Assembly: GCA_958450325.1 (NCBI GenBank)
Contig: OY288241.1
Span: 38,492,778-38,556,777 of the forward strand
DNA: 64,000 nt
Direction of reading: 5' to 3'
Source: Agrostemma githago
Taxonomy: Eukaryota > Streptophyta > Magnoliopsida > Caryophyllales > Caryophyllaceae
Made by a program: the position numbers and the translations under genes. Positions 10,867-23,011 of this stretch are shown here, in pieces; within the stretch, counting starts at the first letter, position 1; the number at the start of each line of letters is the position of its first letter. Below the pieces are notes generated by a model. It saw only the letters and a program-made list of their open reading frames with translations. It did no database searches and was not told where the DNA came from.

Positions 10867-11499
10867 TATTGTGATGGAATTCATTTGGCAGATTATAACA
10901 CCGAAAATCATGGTGCGAGTCCAATTAATCACAACAAATTCAAATCAATTAACAGATTATAACACCGAAAATGGACTCAAGAAAACAAAGAAAAAATCAG
11001 ATGAAAAGCAAAAATAAGAAACCAGAATTATTATACATAATCAAAGGAAAGACGACTTATGAATTAGGGGAAACAAACCAATGAAGAGGATGAATCGAGT
11101 GGCAGGCGTACCATAGTGATTAAATTGGGTGGCTTCGTAGTGCGTGGGTACGTTTAATCAGGCATAAACGTATTAAGTTTAACCGTGAGGAATTGAATCA
11201 TGCATCTTGACAGCGGTAAAGGGGATGCAATGGTGGAGGGAGATGTCGAATTGGTTGACGAAGGAGGAGGTAGGGACGCCGTGGTGAGGGAATGGAACCG
11301 ATGTGATGGAGGAATCTGAGGTGGATTAGCGGTTGAAGGGAAGGAGACGGGTTTGTCAATTGGGGAGACGAAGAGGAATGGATGATTATGTGGTGGTGGA
11401 TCCGTTTAATTAGGGAATTAATTGGGTTGTGGGTGCATATATTGAACTATTGGAGTATGATGTTGAAGAATTATTAAGAGAATAAAATAACATATAAAT

Positions 11500-11735
11500 C
11501 ATTTTTGGTTACGGTTTTCCAACCAACCGAAGCGTTTAATATTTAATCACGGTTCTCAAACTACAAATGTGGTCATTTCTAATTACTTTTGGCTACGGTT
11601 CAGGAACTTAACCGACACCTTTTATATTTGGTTACGTTTTTTTTAAAACAACCGTCGCTATTTATAAATCCTATTCTCTTAGAATTTTTTGGTTACGGTT
11701 ATTAAATGCAACCGTAGCCTTTTCATCAAACCAAA
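11500..11735. repeat. CACTA right subterminal repeats
   Basis: Several copies of GGTTACGGTT, GGCTACGGTT and AACCGTAGCC. They mirror the left subterminal block but with the ACGG variant more frequent. Confidence 0.8.
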
Positions 11736-12825
11736 TCTATTTTTTGTACTAGTGGAGTGCCCCCTGTACGAACTCGGATTCGCTTGTGATTTCGTTATTG
11801 ATTTCGAAATTGCTTTTAATTTTGACAATTTGATGATTTTGTTGAATCGGGCATAAACACTATATAATTTATACTCGACTCGAATATACAATACTCGTCT
11901 TAATCGACATTCGATTATTGGATCGATGTCGAATATTAGAGCGAGCCTAAAGAAATTGCTATAAGTCGTTTAAGTCAACCAAAACGATATGAATTTTCCT
12001 CCGCGTTTATAGTGTCGTAATTCAAATGAATTAAATGACATCTACGTTAGCATCAACGAAAAATCGAATTGATTAAATTATTTGACTAGATCGTTAGATT
12101 CGACATCCAATTATAGAACTGGTATCGAGATCAACACTTGAATTAAAAAAACTTGATTCCCTCGGCTTCTCCGACATCGTAATGAATTCCTAGGGATTAT
12201 GTGATGTCGGATCCGCGTCAACGGGTTTCGACCCTTATTAAAAACACTTGTTTTGAAAATAGTTTGTAATTGATGAAAATCGCGATTGAATGATGACTAT
12301 GCGAACGAAAATAAAAATTATTGTTTAAGTTGACTTGTTTCAATAATCAAATGATTGGGGTGATGGGATAAGCGACCGGCAACGCTGGGTGCAATACTCT
12401 TGTATATTCGGGTTTCCTTATCCCACCATCTCTCACATTCGACACAAATTCACAAGCATTTTAATGTTTTATACTAGATTTATTATCGATATTTGAATGC
12501 GATGATAAAATAAAAAAAGACAAAAAACGACGAAAAAGAGGAAGAAGCCGAGAGAGAGAGGAGAAGGGAAGAAGACGGGTTTTGCACCCTCAACCTACAT
12601 GTTCTTGTTCTTTGACGGGGCTCGTAATTGTGGCTTGCACTGGAGTATCGAGATGTAGGTTAAGTTGTGGTGGATAGGGTTCGAATTCCTAAGCGCTAGG
12701 GTTAGGGTTTGGATGTACGTAGTATAGAATGGGGTTGAATTAGGGTTGAATAGGATGGTCCAAAGTTGTTTGTATGCATGCAAAGGAGGGGTTTATATAG
12801 GCTTTGGCAACCTCATCCGTCTAGG

Positions 12826-12935
12826 GTTACTCGACCGAGTAGCCCCCTGACTCGGTCAAGTGGCCCACTCAAATGCAGTCAGGCTTGTTTAAGGGCCCGC
12901 TCGATCGAGTGGGCTGAGCGCTCGATCGAGTGGGC
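12826..12935. repeat. Palindrome cluster upstream of the Tat LTR TATA box
   Basis: Two copies of GCTCGATCGAGT, one ACTCGACCGAGT and one ACTCGGTCAAGT. On the minus (transcribed) strand the cluster lies about 30-140 bp upstream of the TATA-like CTATATAAAC at 12793-12799. Confidence 0.85.
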
Positions 12936-13320
12936 TGACTGAAGTGCGAGATCCGGGTCTTTGGACCTTGAACTTGGTATTTGATGGGTTTTGTGTTTGG
13001 GCTTCACTTTTTGAATGTTTGAACGGCTTTTTTGTATGTCTCGGAACGACTTTGACCGGGGTTGACCCAATCGCTAAAAGTCGGTTTTATTTCCGGTGTC
13101 GGTTTTGACCCAAATTAGTCTTGTTTGACTGGAAACGACCCACGGGGCCTGAATTTGAGGTCAGTTTTGTGAGATTTGTACTCCATAAGTGCTTAAGCCA
13201 ACAACTAACGGTTTTGAGCCCATATCCGAGCGCGTAGAAACACGTTAGCGTCCGATCATCATCGGGTGTTTTTTTGGAAACTACCATAGACACCTGGCAG
13301 TCAAAATGCGGGTGTCTACA

Positions 13321-13508
13321 TCATGTAAGCTCTCTTCTTCAAGAGGTGGGGAATCAAGTGGTTCCTCTTCTTTCTTATCATCATCTATCAAGCTATACTC
13401 ATCCGAACTATCAATAACTTCAATGGAATACATTTGTTCAATCATTGGTTGTTTAAGAGCTTGAGAAAGGGAAAATTCTACCTACTCGTTCCCTATGTTA
13501 AATGATAG
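13321..13508 (-). pseudogene. Athila-like protease C-terminal extension
   Basis: The minus strand continues the protease frame broken at 29269: LSFNIGNE, a stop, then VEFSLSQALKQP, followed by an acidic stretch (SSDEYSLIDDDKKEEEP). Intact Athila-type proteins have a similar acidic linker between protease and reverse transcriptase, and element E shows the homologous FEFGDEKLVFDL. It is cut off at 13321 by the Tat LTR. Confidence 0.75.
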
Positions 13509-13545
13509 CGAGGCCGACCCATTAGTAATTCAATGCGGTTCATGG

Positions 13546-14282
13546 AACAGGGGCCCAAGAAGAGGAGGGCCCAAGTAGACATGTTTTGAGAAGGACTAAA
13601 AAAAATTAATTACTGTACGTAAGTTAGGCACCCAATCCAACAATTCCTATCAATTAATTATGGGAATTGTAATCAATATCTATCAATTAATGAATTAATT
13701 ATGGGAATTGTCAATTGTAAAACCTTCCATCTTCTACTGACTACTACTTATTTTCCATATTTACTAGAACAATTTTTATCAATCAATTATTGAAAATTGA
13801 AAAATTTATATTATATTAATTTCTTAAATTATTCTATTCCCCTAAAAAAAATTGGACGTTACTTTGAAAAAAAAATTGCTAATCAGTTTTATTTGTTTAT
13901 AAAAGAATTGAAAAACCTATCATTTCTTATTTTCTTTACTATATACTATCATTGCATCTAAGAAGTAATTATCTGAAACTTTTAATTTAATTAATCAATC
14001 CTTTAATTTGGACGAAATCATCAAGTATTCATTGGCAATTGTCCAATTGATTAATTGAAAGGAAGTTTGTTTTCCTACTGTGTTTTTTTAATAGTTTTGT
14101 TATTTTAATTCTTAAATTAAAAAATTAATGGTTGATTTTTGTGAATATTTATTGAAGGTTGAATTTCTTTGAAGTTTGGATAATATTTGTCTCTCTACTC
14201 TCTCAAATGTTAAAGACTCAAAGTTCATCCAGGTGATTTTGTTCTTGTAATCTTGTTTAGGCATTAGTTTATTTTTTTAGTT
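13546..14282. other. hAT 5' non-coding region
   Basis: AT-rich, with repeated ATCAATTAATTATGGGAATTG-like stretches near 13640-13700. No ORF. It probably holds the transposase promoter and subterminal sites. Confidence 0.5.
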
Positions 14283-14995
14283 ATGTCTTCTAAAATTCGG
14301 AAACAAGAATCTGGATATGAAAAATGGAAGAAAAAAAAGGTTAGAAGAACTAACTAAATCTCAACGAGGGGCTCTTGATAATTTTTTTTTTAAAACACAC
14401 CCTTGATTGTGATTTGAATGAGACGGTAGTGGTGAATGATGATGATAATAAGTCGGTTGATGATTGTGAGGTAAATACTGTTGTTGATGATGATGATGTT
14501 GATAATAATAAGTCCTTCGAAGATAATGTTATTATCGAAGACGAAAATAAAAATGATAGTGACCATATTCAAAGTGACGATGAAAATTATAACAATCATA
14601 CTCAAAGTGGCGATGAAAATGAAAGTGAACCTGATTTTATTGAAAGATTTGGACTTGATATATTTGATCCTAGAAATTGGGATGCCCTCGATTCTAAGAT
14701 GATTGACACTATAGTTGAAAGGGGTCTTAAAAAAATCTGTATGTCGATAGTTGTCCGAAAGATAAGAATAATAGGTGTTTTTCTTCTACGTTTTATACTC
14801 GAATTCTACCAAATGGAGAGAAATGTGATAGAGATTGGCTTGTTTACTCAAAACAGTTAGAATATTTATTTACATGACATAAATAAAACATAATTCCCAT
14901 AAATCTTTGAAGAACATGAAGGTCACAATCTTCAAAAATCTCTCTGTAACGTCTGGCGATTAGGGCGAATTGAGCGATCTCTGTTTGTCCAGCGT

Positions 14996-16231
14996 TTGAT
15001 CTCCGACGCAGCCAGTTTTGACGTCGACAAAACAGGGTTGCGTGTCACGATGAGGAAGAAGGCTAAGGCTGTTGCGAAGGGACCAAAACCGATGACCCGG
15101 GCAGCGAAGGAGGAACTGGTTAAAAAGAATGCATCGAGTTCGAAAATTAGGGCAGGCGAAGATGATAATGATCTGGCTTCGAGCACTAACAATTTGAATG
15201 AGATATCAGGCCTCAATTACGACTCGGATTCTGAGTCCGTCGAGAATTCGGAAGATGTCTCCGAGTATGTTCCTGAGACTGTATCGAATGAGGAGAACAG
15301 TGGATGGAAACAAAGAGATGGGAAGAAAATCGTTGATGTTGAAGAGGAGGAAGAATTGTTGAGACTGTCTGAGGATGATATGGAAAATGAGATAGAATAT
15401 TGGAGCAACGCTGTGTATTGTTTCATAATGGGCGCTAATCCTCCGTGGGAAGTCATAGAGGGTTACGTCAAAAGAATTTGGAAGGAGCATGGGATCGACA
15501 AAATTTCATTCATTTCGAATGACATTTTCGTGGTTCGATTCCAAGAAAAAGATGCGAAGGTAAAAATTCTGAACCAAGGTGTGTTTATGTTTGATAATAA
15601 ACCTCTTGTCGTAAAAGAATGGACCCCTGACGCGAAATTAGATAAGGCAGATGTTCATGAAGTTCCTATCTGGATTCAACTTCATGAGCTTCCGCTGAAA
15701 TGTTAGGGAAGGTGCCTTCCTAAAATTGCTTCATTGGTCGGTCCGTATGTTAAGTCTGATTTAGCTACGGAAGAACGTACCAGGTTAGGGTATGCTAGGG
15801 TCATGGTTATGGCCAAGGTGGGACAAAAATTCATAAATGTTGTTAAATCTTTGGATGAGAATGGATGTGTTGTTGAAATTCTTGACAAATATGAGTGGAA
15901 ACCCATTTCATGTTCGAAATGTAATGGATATGGGCATGATACTTCGGAATGCAAGAAGGAGGAACTGAGAAAGGCTCGGGTTGAGGCAAAACAGAGGAAA
16001 ATACCGGACCCTAAGCCTGCTGTGCGTCCTAAGCTTGTGGGTTCGGCTCCGGTAGTTGTTACTAAGCCTGTTCCTAAGCTGATTGTGAAACAGCCTACTT
16101 TGAAGCAAGCACCGAATGGAGATAAGGGAGTATCTTTTGCGGAGGTCTTAAGAGGTGAGTCTCCTAGGAAGAAAGACGGTGAGGAAAAGGAAGGTGTTGG
16201 GCTTGAATTGGTTATTCATGGAGGTACATAA
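14996..16231 (+). pseudogene. LINE ORF1 (DUF4283 and CCHC zinc knuckle), one stop
   Basis: One frame of about 411 codons with a single TAG at 15704-15706, where the twin-primed LINE nearby has Trp. The basic N terminus is followed by an acidic stretch and a DUF4283 region (YCFIMGANPPWEVIEGYVKR; VFMFDNKPLVVKEW; VPIWIQLHELPLK). A knuckle CSKCNGYGHDTSEC follows, then a Lys/Pro-rich tail. ORF1 proteins bind LINE RNA to form the retrotransposition particle. The first ATG in frame is at 14996. Confidence 0.85.
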
Positions 16232-19200
16232 TATAGGGTGTTGGAATGTACGTGGCATGTGTAATATAAATAAGCAACGTGCAATTTGTGATTTTGTTAG
16301 AAAATAGCAGGTTGATGTTTTCGGATTATTAGAAACTAAAATAAAGAATAAAGCGTATGCTAAAGTTCATCAGAATGTGTTTCATGAATGGAGCATTACT
16401 ACTAACAGCCATTGTCATAATGGTGGTCGAGTTTGGCTTTTGTGGAAACATGAAAGGGTGAATTTGACGATAGTGGAGTATAGTAGTCAGAGTATTCATG
16501 TCAAAGTATCTACTAGCTCTGGGAAGGATTACTGGCTTACTCTCATTTATGCCTTCAATTCTACCTTAGAGAGACTCGATCTTTGGAGGAGACTGGAATC
16601 CTATGCTCGAAAGGGGACATGGATGATCGTGGGTGACTTCAACTTTGTTGTGGATGCTCGTGAACGCCTTGGTGGGGTGTCTTCGGAGGAGGCGATGGGT
16701 CAATTTCGAGAATGTTTAGCGAATTGTGAAGTGAGTGACTACAAGGCTTGTGTGTCTTGGTTTACGTGGAACAATAAGCATAAAGTGGTTGAAATGAGGG
16801 TTTTTAGTCGAATTGATAGGTGTTTAGTTAATGACGATTGGTTGGACTTATTTCCGAATAGGTTTGCGAATTTTCTTCCCGAAGGGACGTTTGATCATTG
16901 CCCTTGTATTGTGCAATTGGAACAACCACCTTCGAGGAGGAATAGAAGTTTCAAGTATATGAACATGTGGAGTAAAGACCCGACCTTCAATTCATGCGTG
17001 GCTACAGAGTGGGGAGGGTTGATAAGAGGGACACCCATGTTTCAGGTGGTGTCGAAGTTACACGGACTGAAGAAGCCGTTGAAGATGCTTAATGCAGCTG
17101 GGTTCTCGGATATTGAAAATCGCTGTTTGCAGGCAGAAGCTAAACTTGAACAATTGCAGAGTGCTGTTCGTACGGACAGGTCATCTGCAGGGCTAATTGA
17201 GGAGTCAGATATGAATGATCAGGTACGTCGATTGCAGGAAGCGAGGACGGAGTTCTGGAGTCAAAAGGCTAAACAAAAATGGGTAAGAGACGGGGATATG
17301 AATTCTGCATATTTTCATGGTCTTTTACGAGCTAGAAGGGCGCATAATGCAATAGTGAAGCTCGCTGATGAGGAGGGACGTATATGCGAAAATAAGGAGG
17401 AAATCGAAGCGGCTTTTCTGAGTTTCTACAGGGAGTTGCTTGGTGAATCTCGAGAGGTTGAGTCGGTTAATGTGAGCTTGGTCAGAAGGGGTGAAACTTG
17501 TACTCCAGAACATAAATTGATTTTGGAGAAAAGTGTAACTCAAGAAGAAATCAAGCTTGCATTGCAGAGTATTCCTAAAGATAAATCGCCGGGGCCGGAT
17601 GGTTTCTCGAGTAAGTTCTTTCTTGATGCTTGGGACATTGTCGGTGCGGATATTGTGAAAGCTATTCAAGACTTTTTTGTCTCAGGTAAATTGCTTAAAC
17701 AATTGAACTGTGCTAATATTGTATTGATTCCGAAGGTGAGCAGGCCTCAGTCTGTTAAGGAGTTTAGACCGATTGCTTGCTGCAATGTTTTGTATAAATG
17801 TATTGCGAAGATCCTGTGCTCTAGACTTGCTAATGTCTTACCTGATATAATTTCTCCTACTCAAGGAGGATTTATTGAAGGAATGAGTATTGTTGAGAAT
17901 GTGATGATTTGTCAAGACCTTGTTCGGCTGTATAAGAGGGGGAGGACTTCCCCTCGTTGCCTGTTTAAGGTGGATATTCTTAAGGCGTACGACTCGGTTG
18001 AGTGGTGCTTTGTGGATCAGATGCTGAGGGCTCTTGATTTTCCTGATCATTTTCGCAGATCGATCTTGGAATGTATTGAGACCGTCTCTTATTCGCTGTG
18101 TGCTAATGGTGATAATTTTGGATTTTTTCGTGGTAAAAGGGGACTGAGGCAAGGGGATCCGATATCACCGTTGTTATTCACGATTTGTATGGAATACTTT
18201 TCTCGAATCTTGACACATGGAGATCTGGATAGGTAATTTAAGTATCATCCGAAATGTGGTGCAATGAAGCTGACTCACTTGTTGTTTGCTGACGATCTAC
18301 TCCTCTTCTGTAAAGGGGAGAAGGATTCGATGGAGTTCTTGTGGCAGGCTTTTGCTATGTTCAGTAGAGCCTCGGGGCTTAGTATAAGTGTGGGTAAATC
18401 ACATGCGTACTTTGCGGGGGTGGATGAGGACAGGAAGGCCGAGATACTCCAGTATTCAGGCTGCGTCGAAGGTACTTTCCCTTTTCGTTATCTGGGTTTA
18501 CCTATTCAGAGTAATCGATTACGGAAAAGTGATTGTGGCAGATTGATTGCTCGCATTATTGCGAGAATTTCCAGCATTGGCGCGCGCAAGTTGTCTTATG
18601 CGGGTAGATTGACTCTGGTCCAATCTGTGCTTTCTCAATTGCACAATTATTGGGCCATGGTGTTTATTATCTCGAAATTTGTTATGGCTCGGATTGGTTC
18701 TATATGCCGTAATGTCTTATGGGATGGCGGTGTGGAAGGAACTAATCGAGCTCTTGTGAGTTGGGAGAAGTTGTGTTGTCAGAAGGATGAAGGAGGATTG
18801 GGTATTAGAGATTTGTACATTTGGAATGAGGTTGCTGTGGCTAAGTTGGCTTCGTGGGTGTTTGATCAACCGGATCGTCTTTGGGTTCGGTGGGTGAATA
18901 ACATCTATCTGAAAGGGAGTGTTTGGCGTGATTATCAGCCAAATACGGATGCTACTTGGGCATGGAGGAAAATTTGCCAGGTTAAGGACAAAATTAAGGA
19001 GATGTTTGTGAATGGTCTTTGGCATGGGTCACTTATTCGATTTTCGATCTCTAGGGCCTATCACGAGTTGAGGGCAGCTAAACCGAAGGTTGATTGGGCT
19101 AGACTTGTTTGGAGTGGTTGGAGTGTTCCGAGACATAGTTTCATTTCATGGCTAGTGTTTAGGGGGGCTTTAAACACGAGGAAAAAATTGGCAAGGGTCG

Positions 19201-19571
19201 GGGTTTCGAATTCTGACCGGTGCTACTTTTGTGAGTTGGAAGAGGAGAATCTGGAGCACATGTTTTTTGGTTGTAATTGGAGTACACGGGTAATAGGACT
19301 GTTCGGTGAATGGGTAGGGAAGTCGATTCCGAGATTTGATGGACTCAAATGGGCAAGCAAGTTGCGGGGAACTAAGCTCCAGTGCAATATTATGAGAGCA
19401 ATGATTAATGCAGCGATATATCACATATGGAGGAGCCGAAATATTTGCAGAATTGAAGGAAAATTGCAGCATCCACATAGTATTGCTAAATTGATCAAAT
19501 TGGATGTTAAGAATAGAATAATGTGTAAGATCAAATACAGGCTAAAGATGCTAGATGGATACATAAGCTGA
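16218..19571 (+). pseudogene. LINE ORF2: endonuclease, reverse transcriptase, zf-RVT; two stops
   Basis: The ATG at 16218 overlaps the ORF1 end by 14 bp. One uninterrupted frame of 1,117 codons carries just two nonsense codons, TAG at 16305 and TAA at 18234. Domains in order: APE-type endonuclease (NIGCWNVRGM; GLLETKI; IVGDFNFVVDARER), reverse transcriptase (KSPGPDGFSS; EFRPIACCNVLYK; GLRQGDPISPLLF; LLFADDLLLF, the catalytic A-x-D-D box) and a C-terminal zf-RVT (CYFCELEEENLEHMFFGC). It would nick target DNA and reverse-transcribe LINE RNA in place. Confidence 0.9.
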
Positions 19572-20215
19572 TGTAGTCACTTATTTGTACATTGATCACA
19601 CTGATATATATATACTTACCCTTTAACAAAAAAACATGAAGGTCACAAAAGATTAATTAAGACGAGATTAAAACATACCTCATTACGGAATAAGTCGAAA
19701 TCTAATACGAACGATATTAGATCTCTTTAAGACGACTTCATAAATAATAAGACGACTTGGAATAATAATAATAATAATAAAATAATAATAATAATAATAG
19801 TAATACGTCTTCATATGATCTTCAAATAATAATAATAATAATAGGTCGGTTTCATAATTAATAGGTACGATTTCTCTCCCTTGTCCCATGACGTAATAAG
19901 TGTGTTGTTCTCTTATTCATTATTCACGCATAGAGTTTCTGATGGGGAAGGCTCCATTATATAGGCAGAGAGAGGACCGGTTTCCTATTAGGGTTTTAGA
20001 TTACGGTAATCTCGACCTTCCATCAAGGTTGAGTAAATATGGAAAGACTCCTTATTTAGTCCGATATTATTGTGATAACATATCTCTTAAGATCCGATTT
20101 CCAATAAGACCATAATTATGAGGAAGAAATATTAGCATAATAATAGGGAAGATATATTACATATCCCGTAATATTATTATAGCATAAAATATTCTTACAG
20201 TCTCCCACTTGGTCG

Positions 20216-22397
20216 ATTGGAACACCTATAATGTTCGTTAGAGAATATATAAGTTGCGCATAAGTACTAAAACAATTCATTTTAAATCGACGTTCATAAG
20301 TGTCTGGACTAATTCAATCATTAAAGAGAGTCATGGCGTGCACATGTCAATCTGCAACATGTTTACTTCCATGTACCACTACATCAACGAATTGAACAGT
20401 TAGGCCATAAGTGGAGTTCTACGTAATGGTCCACATAATGTCTTAAAAGACTATATTTCTGTTATCATTCATCCAATAATAAATGTGCACAGAATGGAGA
20501 ACAAAAATCATATTATATAGCAAGTGTAGAATTGTTAATGAGATCTCATTCGTAATCTACATCTTGCTTCAATAAAGATATTTAAGGTTCATGTGTTTTG
20601 ACCCTTAGATATCATATCATTCATGGAGAAAAAGATTGCAATCTCATTATTATCACAATAATTACGCAATCATGCCCCTCCTTATATTAAAGGCTTATAA
20701 AAAGTCACATATTCAGCTTCAATGGTGAAAATATAAAGCAACTGTAAGTACAGTGCCTTGTGTCGTAACATCCTCCAAAATCTGAATCTGAATAATCAGT
20801 CGCCTGTGGGTGATCTAATTTCTTGTATGTGAGCATAAATAATGTCAGGTTTACCTGAGCATACATTAAGTTACCAACCATGCATAAGGATATAATTTAG
20901 CCATTTAAATACATAAGTCTTGGTTTTATGTAATAAAACTAGGTCGTTTCTGGCTAATAAAATATCATCATATAGAATCAAATATATGAGCTTACTCCCA
21001 CTTATCTTGAGGTTTATACGATGATCAACGATATTTTCTTTAAAGTCAATCAGTAATGATTTTATCGAACTTTAAGATCATTGTCTCAATGCTTGTTTCA
21101 GTCCATACAATGAATTCTTACGTCTTAATTTGGTATTATCCAACGCAAGAATAAAATAAATAATCTGTCAGATCTCTCCCAAGATTCATGGATAGATATT
21201 TAATTTGAGTAGTACTTTCAGAAGTTAAGTCAGTCGGCTTGTATTTGCAAAGACAAGTATCCAGTTTGACCAACTTCAAAGTGAACTTAAGTTGCTCTTT
21301 CCATTTACAGTAGTTTGTTCGCTGCATTTAGCTCAACAACAGAATTATACCGTAAGATTTCTCTTGGTTAGGTAAATTTTAGTGGTGATAAAATAAGATA
21401 ACGTAAATAATAAGGCTTCAATATGTGAAACAACACGTCTTTATTAATAGTGCTCACGTGGGTGGTCACTAAAATATTTAAATAGAATGTTACACATGAC
21501 AATATAATCTACCTGCGGGTAATTATATATTTTTATATGTGAACGATATAATGACAATATTATGTCAAAATTGAACTTAAGTTGTAAATTCACTGTGGTG
21601 AAATTTAACCATAAGAATTTCATATTTACATTATCTAAAACCGAATATGAAATTATAAGTTATCATAAATCGTTATTTGTCAAACGAATAATTATATCGA
21701 ATGAGCATAAACAATACGGTGAAACCAAATCATAATCATACGAGTATATTATAATCATATATTGTTATTGAATTACATCTCAAGTAATAATACAATTTTA
21801 AGTCACTCCTCGTTAAAACTTTAATCTATATACTAATTAATCAATATGTATATAGTAAATCATATAATCATCACAAAATCAGTTTAACATAATAATGATG
21901 ACAACAATTTCAGGTTAAACTTTCATTAATTTTCATATTAATAATAAGAACTTTGTCGTGGCAAGAAATTGAGGAGACAACAATTCATCATCAAACATAA
22001 CATGATCAAATATGAGAAAATCACTTATATGTAATATTACCAAAATAATCAAGATCATCAACAATTAAACCTCATTACGTGTATATATATGCATATACAA
22101 ATCAGTAATTAAGGTAAATAAACAAATTGAATGCATGAATAGGCATGGAAATTGGCAAACGCACATAATTTGCTTACATTGAGTAACATTATGCAATACT
22201 CATGACAACATACAAAATAACAATGCAAAATAAAGCCACGTGTTATAACTTGTACAAAATTAAAGAAAACTTATGGAGGTGTGGTTGATCAATGTTTATG
22301 CTGCCAATAATTAATCTCCAATTTCATACGGTAATTAGACAGTACCGAAATAATAACAATCTTATTTAATGGACAATCATGAGTTCAATAACCTACT
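20216..22397 (-). pseudogene. Copia relic interior, decayed pol
   Basis: No open frame survives. On the minus strand near 20680-20800 and 20990-21330 I see pieces resembling the copia reverse transcriptase/RNase H end (YSDSDFGGCYDT, IEAEYV). The rest is AT-rich and unreadable. The length implies loss of most of gag, integrase and reverse transcriptase. Confidence 0.6.
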
Positions 22398-22409
22398 GCT
22401 CTGATACCA
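22398..22409 (-). promoter_or_regulatory. tRNA-Met primer-binding site of the copia relic
   Basis: The minus strand reads TGGTATCAGAGC, two bases from the LTR edge. This is the standard copia primer site complementary to initiator tRNA-Met, and it gives the element's orientation. Confidence 0.9.
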
Positions 22410-22411
22410 CA

Positions 22412-23011
22412 TGTTAGCATATACTATTAACATGACATAATTAAAGCATAATTTCCATAAATCTTTGAACAACATGAACGTCACAAAAGATTAATTAAGA
22501 CGAGATTAAAACATACCTCATTACGGAATAAGTCGAAATCTAATACGAACGATATTAGATCTCTTTAAGACAACTTCATAAATAATAAGACGACCTGGAA
22601 TAATAATAGTAATAATAATAGTAATACATCTTCATATGATCTTCAAATAATAATAATAATAGGTCGGTTTCATAAGTGTACGATTTCTCTCCCTTATCCC
22701 ATGACGTAATAATTGTGTTGTTCTCTTATTCATTATTCACGCATAGAGTTTCTGATGGGGAAGACTTAATTATATAGGCAGAGAGAGGACCGGTTTCCTA
22801 TTAGAGTTTTAGATTACGGTAATCTCGACCTTCCATCAAGGTTGAGTAAATATGGAAAGACTCCTTATTTAGTCCGATATTATTGTGATAGCATATCTCT
22901 TAAGATCCGATTTCTAATAAAACCATAATTTGAGGAATAAATATTAGCATAATAATAGGGAAAATATATTACATATCCCGTAATATTATTATAGCATAAA
23001 ATATTCTTACA
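22412..23011 (-). repeat. 5' LTR of the copia relic (intact, 600 bp)
   Basis: TGTTAG...TTACA on the plus strand, followed by the target duplicate AAAAC. It shares (AAT)n runs and most of its sequence with the split left LTR, with a number of substitutions and small indels. Confidence 0.88.

Larger units (their letters stand above)
7786..11754. mobile_element. Non-autonomous CACTA (En/Spm) transposon carrying host gene fragments
   Basis: The ends are CACTAGTACAAAAA and TTTTTGTACTAGTG, perfect 14-bp inverted repeats beginning CACTA. A 3-bp duplicate GAG flanks it at 7783-7785 and 11755-11757, and removing the element restores the LTR palindrome seen intact in the solo copy. Near both ends are many short repeats in both orientations (GGCTTCGGTT / AACCGAAGCC), the binding-site layout of CACTA elements. 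I see no TNPA/TNPD-like transposase. The interior holds unrelated fragments that look like captured host exons (9916-9984 and 10385-10866). Confidence 0.93.
1..13320 (-). mobile_element. Tat/Retand-type Ty3/gypsy retrotransposon, no reverse transcriptase (left end outside window)
   Basis: On the minus strand the order is 5' LTR (6777-13320), primer-binding site (6764-6773), leader, gag, protease, RNase H, archaeal-type RNase H and integrase. An antisense ORF follows integrase. A second, archaeal-type RNase H and an antisense ORF between pol and the 3' LTR are known marks of the Tat lineage. The right end, ...TGTCTACA at 13320, sits in Athila-like coding sequence; the candidate 5-bp target duplicate there is TCATG (13321-13325), whose partner lies left of the window. 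The whole reverse transcriptase is missing, and pol has nonsense codons and a frameshift, so the copy is dead unless helped by others. A CACTA element interrupts its 5' LTR. Confidence 0.85.
6777..13320 (-). repeat. 5' LTR of the Tat element, split by a CACTA insertion
   Basis: The plus-strand ends are TGTGGACA (6777) and TGTCTACA (13320), an imperfect inverted pair. The same ends and much of the body recur in the solo LTR at 34850-36888. Without the CACTA element and its 3-bp duplicate the LTR is about 2.57 kb, against 2.04 kb for the solo copy, so the two differ by sizeable indels. On the minus strand the TATA-like CTATATAAA is at about 12793-12799, with a palindrome cluster just upstream (12826-12935) and another downstream (7568-7785). 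Confidence 0.88.
14929..19632 (+). mobile_element. Plant L1-type LINE, near full length
   Basis: A 16-bp target duplication AACATGAAGGTCACAA lies at 14913-14928 and 19633-19648. The element has ORF1 (14996-16231), ORF2 (16218-19571), a short 3' UTR and a short A-rich tail (AACAAAAAA). It sits inside the copia LTR, and removing it restores the LTR seen at 22412-23011. Only three in-frame stops were found in the two ORFs, so the insertion seems fairly recent. Confidence 0.92.
14855..20199 (-). repeat. 3' LTR of the copia relic, split by a LINE
   Basis: Left part 14855-14928, then the LINE, then 19649-20199. It matches the right LTR closely, including (AAT)n stretches near 19758-19800 and 19827-19843. 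The expected TG end is mutated to AG. On the minus strand it follows the purine tract at about 20200-20215. Confidence 0.85.
14855..23011 (-). mobile_element. Degenerate Ty1/copia relic with two LTRs, minus strand
   Basis: Two direct repeats, 14855-20199 (split by a LINE) and 22412-23011, flank about 2.2 kb. The 5-bp target duplication AAAAC lies at 14850-14854 and 23012-23016 and restores the hAT frame. A tRNA-Met primer site (minus TGGTATCAGAGC, 22398-22409) abuts the right LTR and a purine tract (minus AAGTGGGAGACTG) abuts the left one. The interior is far shorter than a full copia element. It shows only a decayed RNase H region on the minus strand near 20680-20800 (YSDSDFGG; IEAEYVTF). 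Confidence 0.88.

Noticed and set aside
14390..14605. Ile-rich minus-strand ORF
   Set aside because: Shadow of the acidic (GAT/GAA-rich) linker of the hAT transposase.
19758..19843. (AAT)n runs as a separate satellite
   Set aside because: They are internal to the copia LTR and recur in its partner LTR at 22597-22660.
22398..22409. tRNA gene signal
   Set aside because: The match is only the complement of a tRNA-Met 3' end; it is the copia primer-binding site. No cloverleaf is present. The same holds at 47477-47488.
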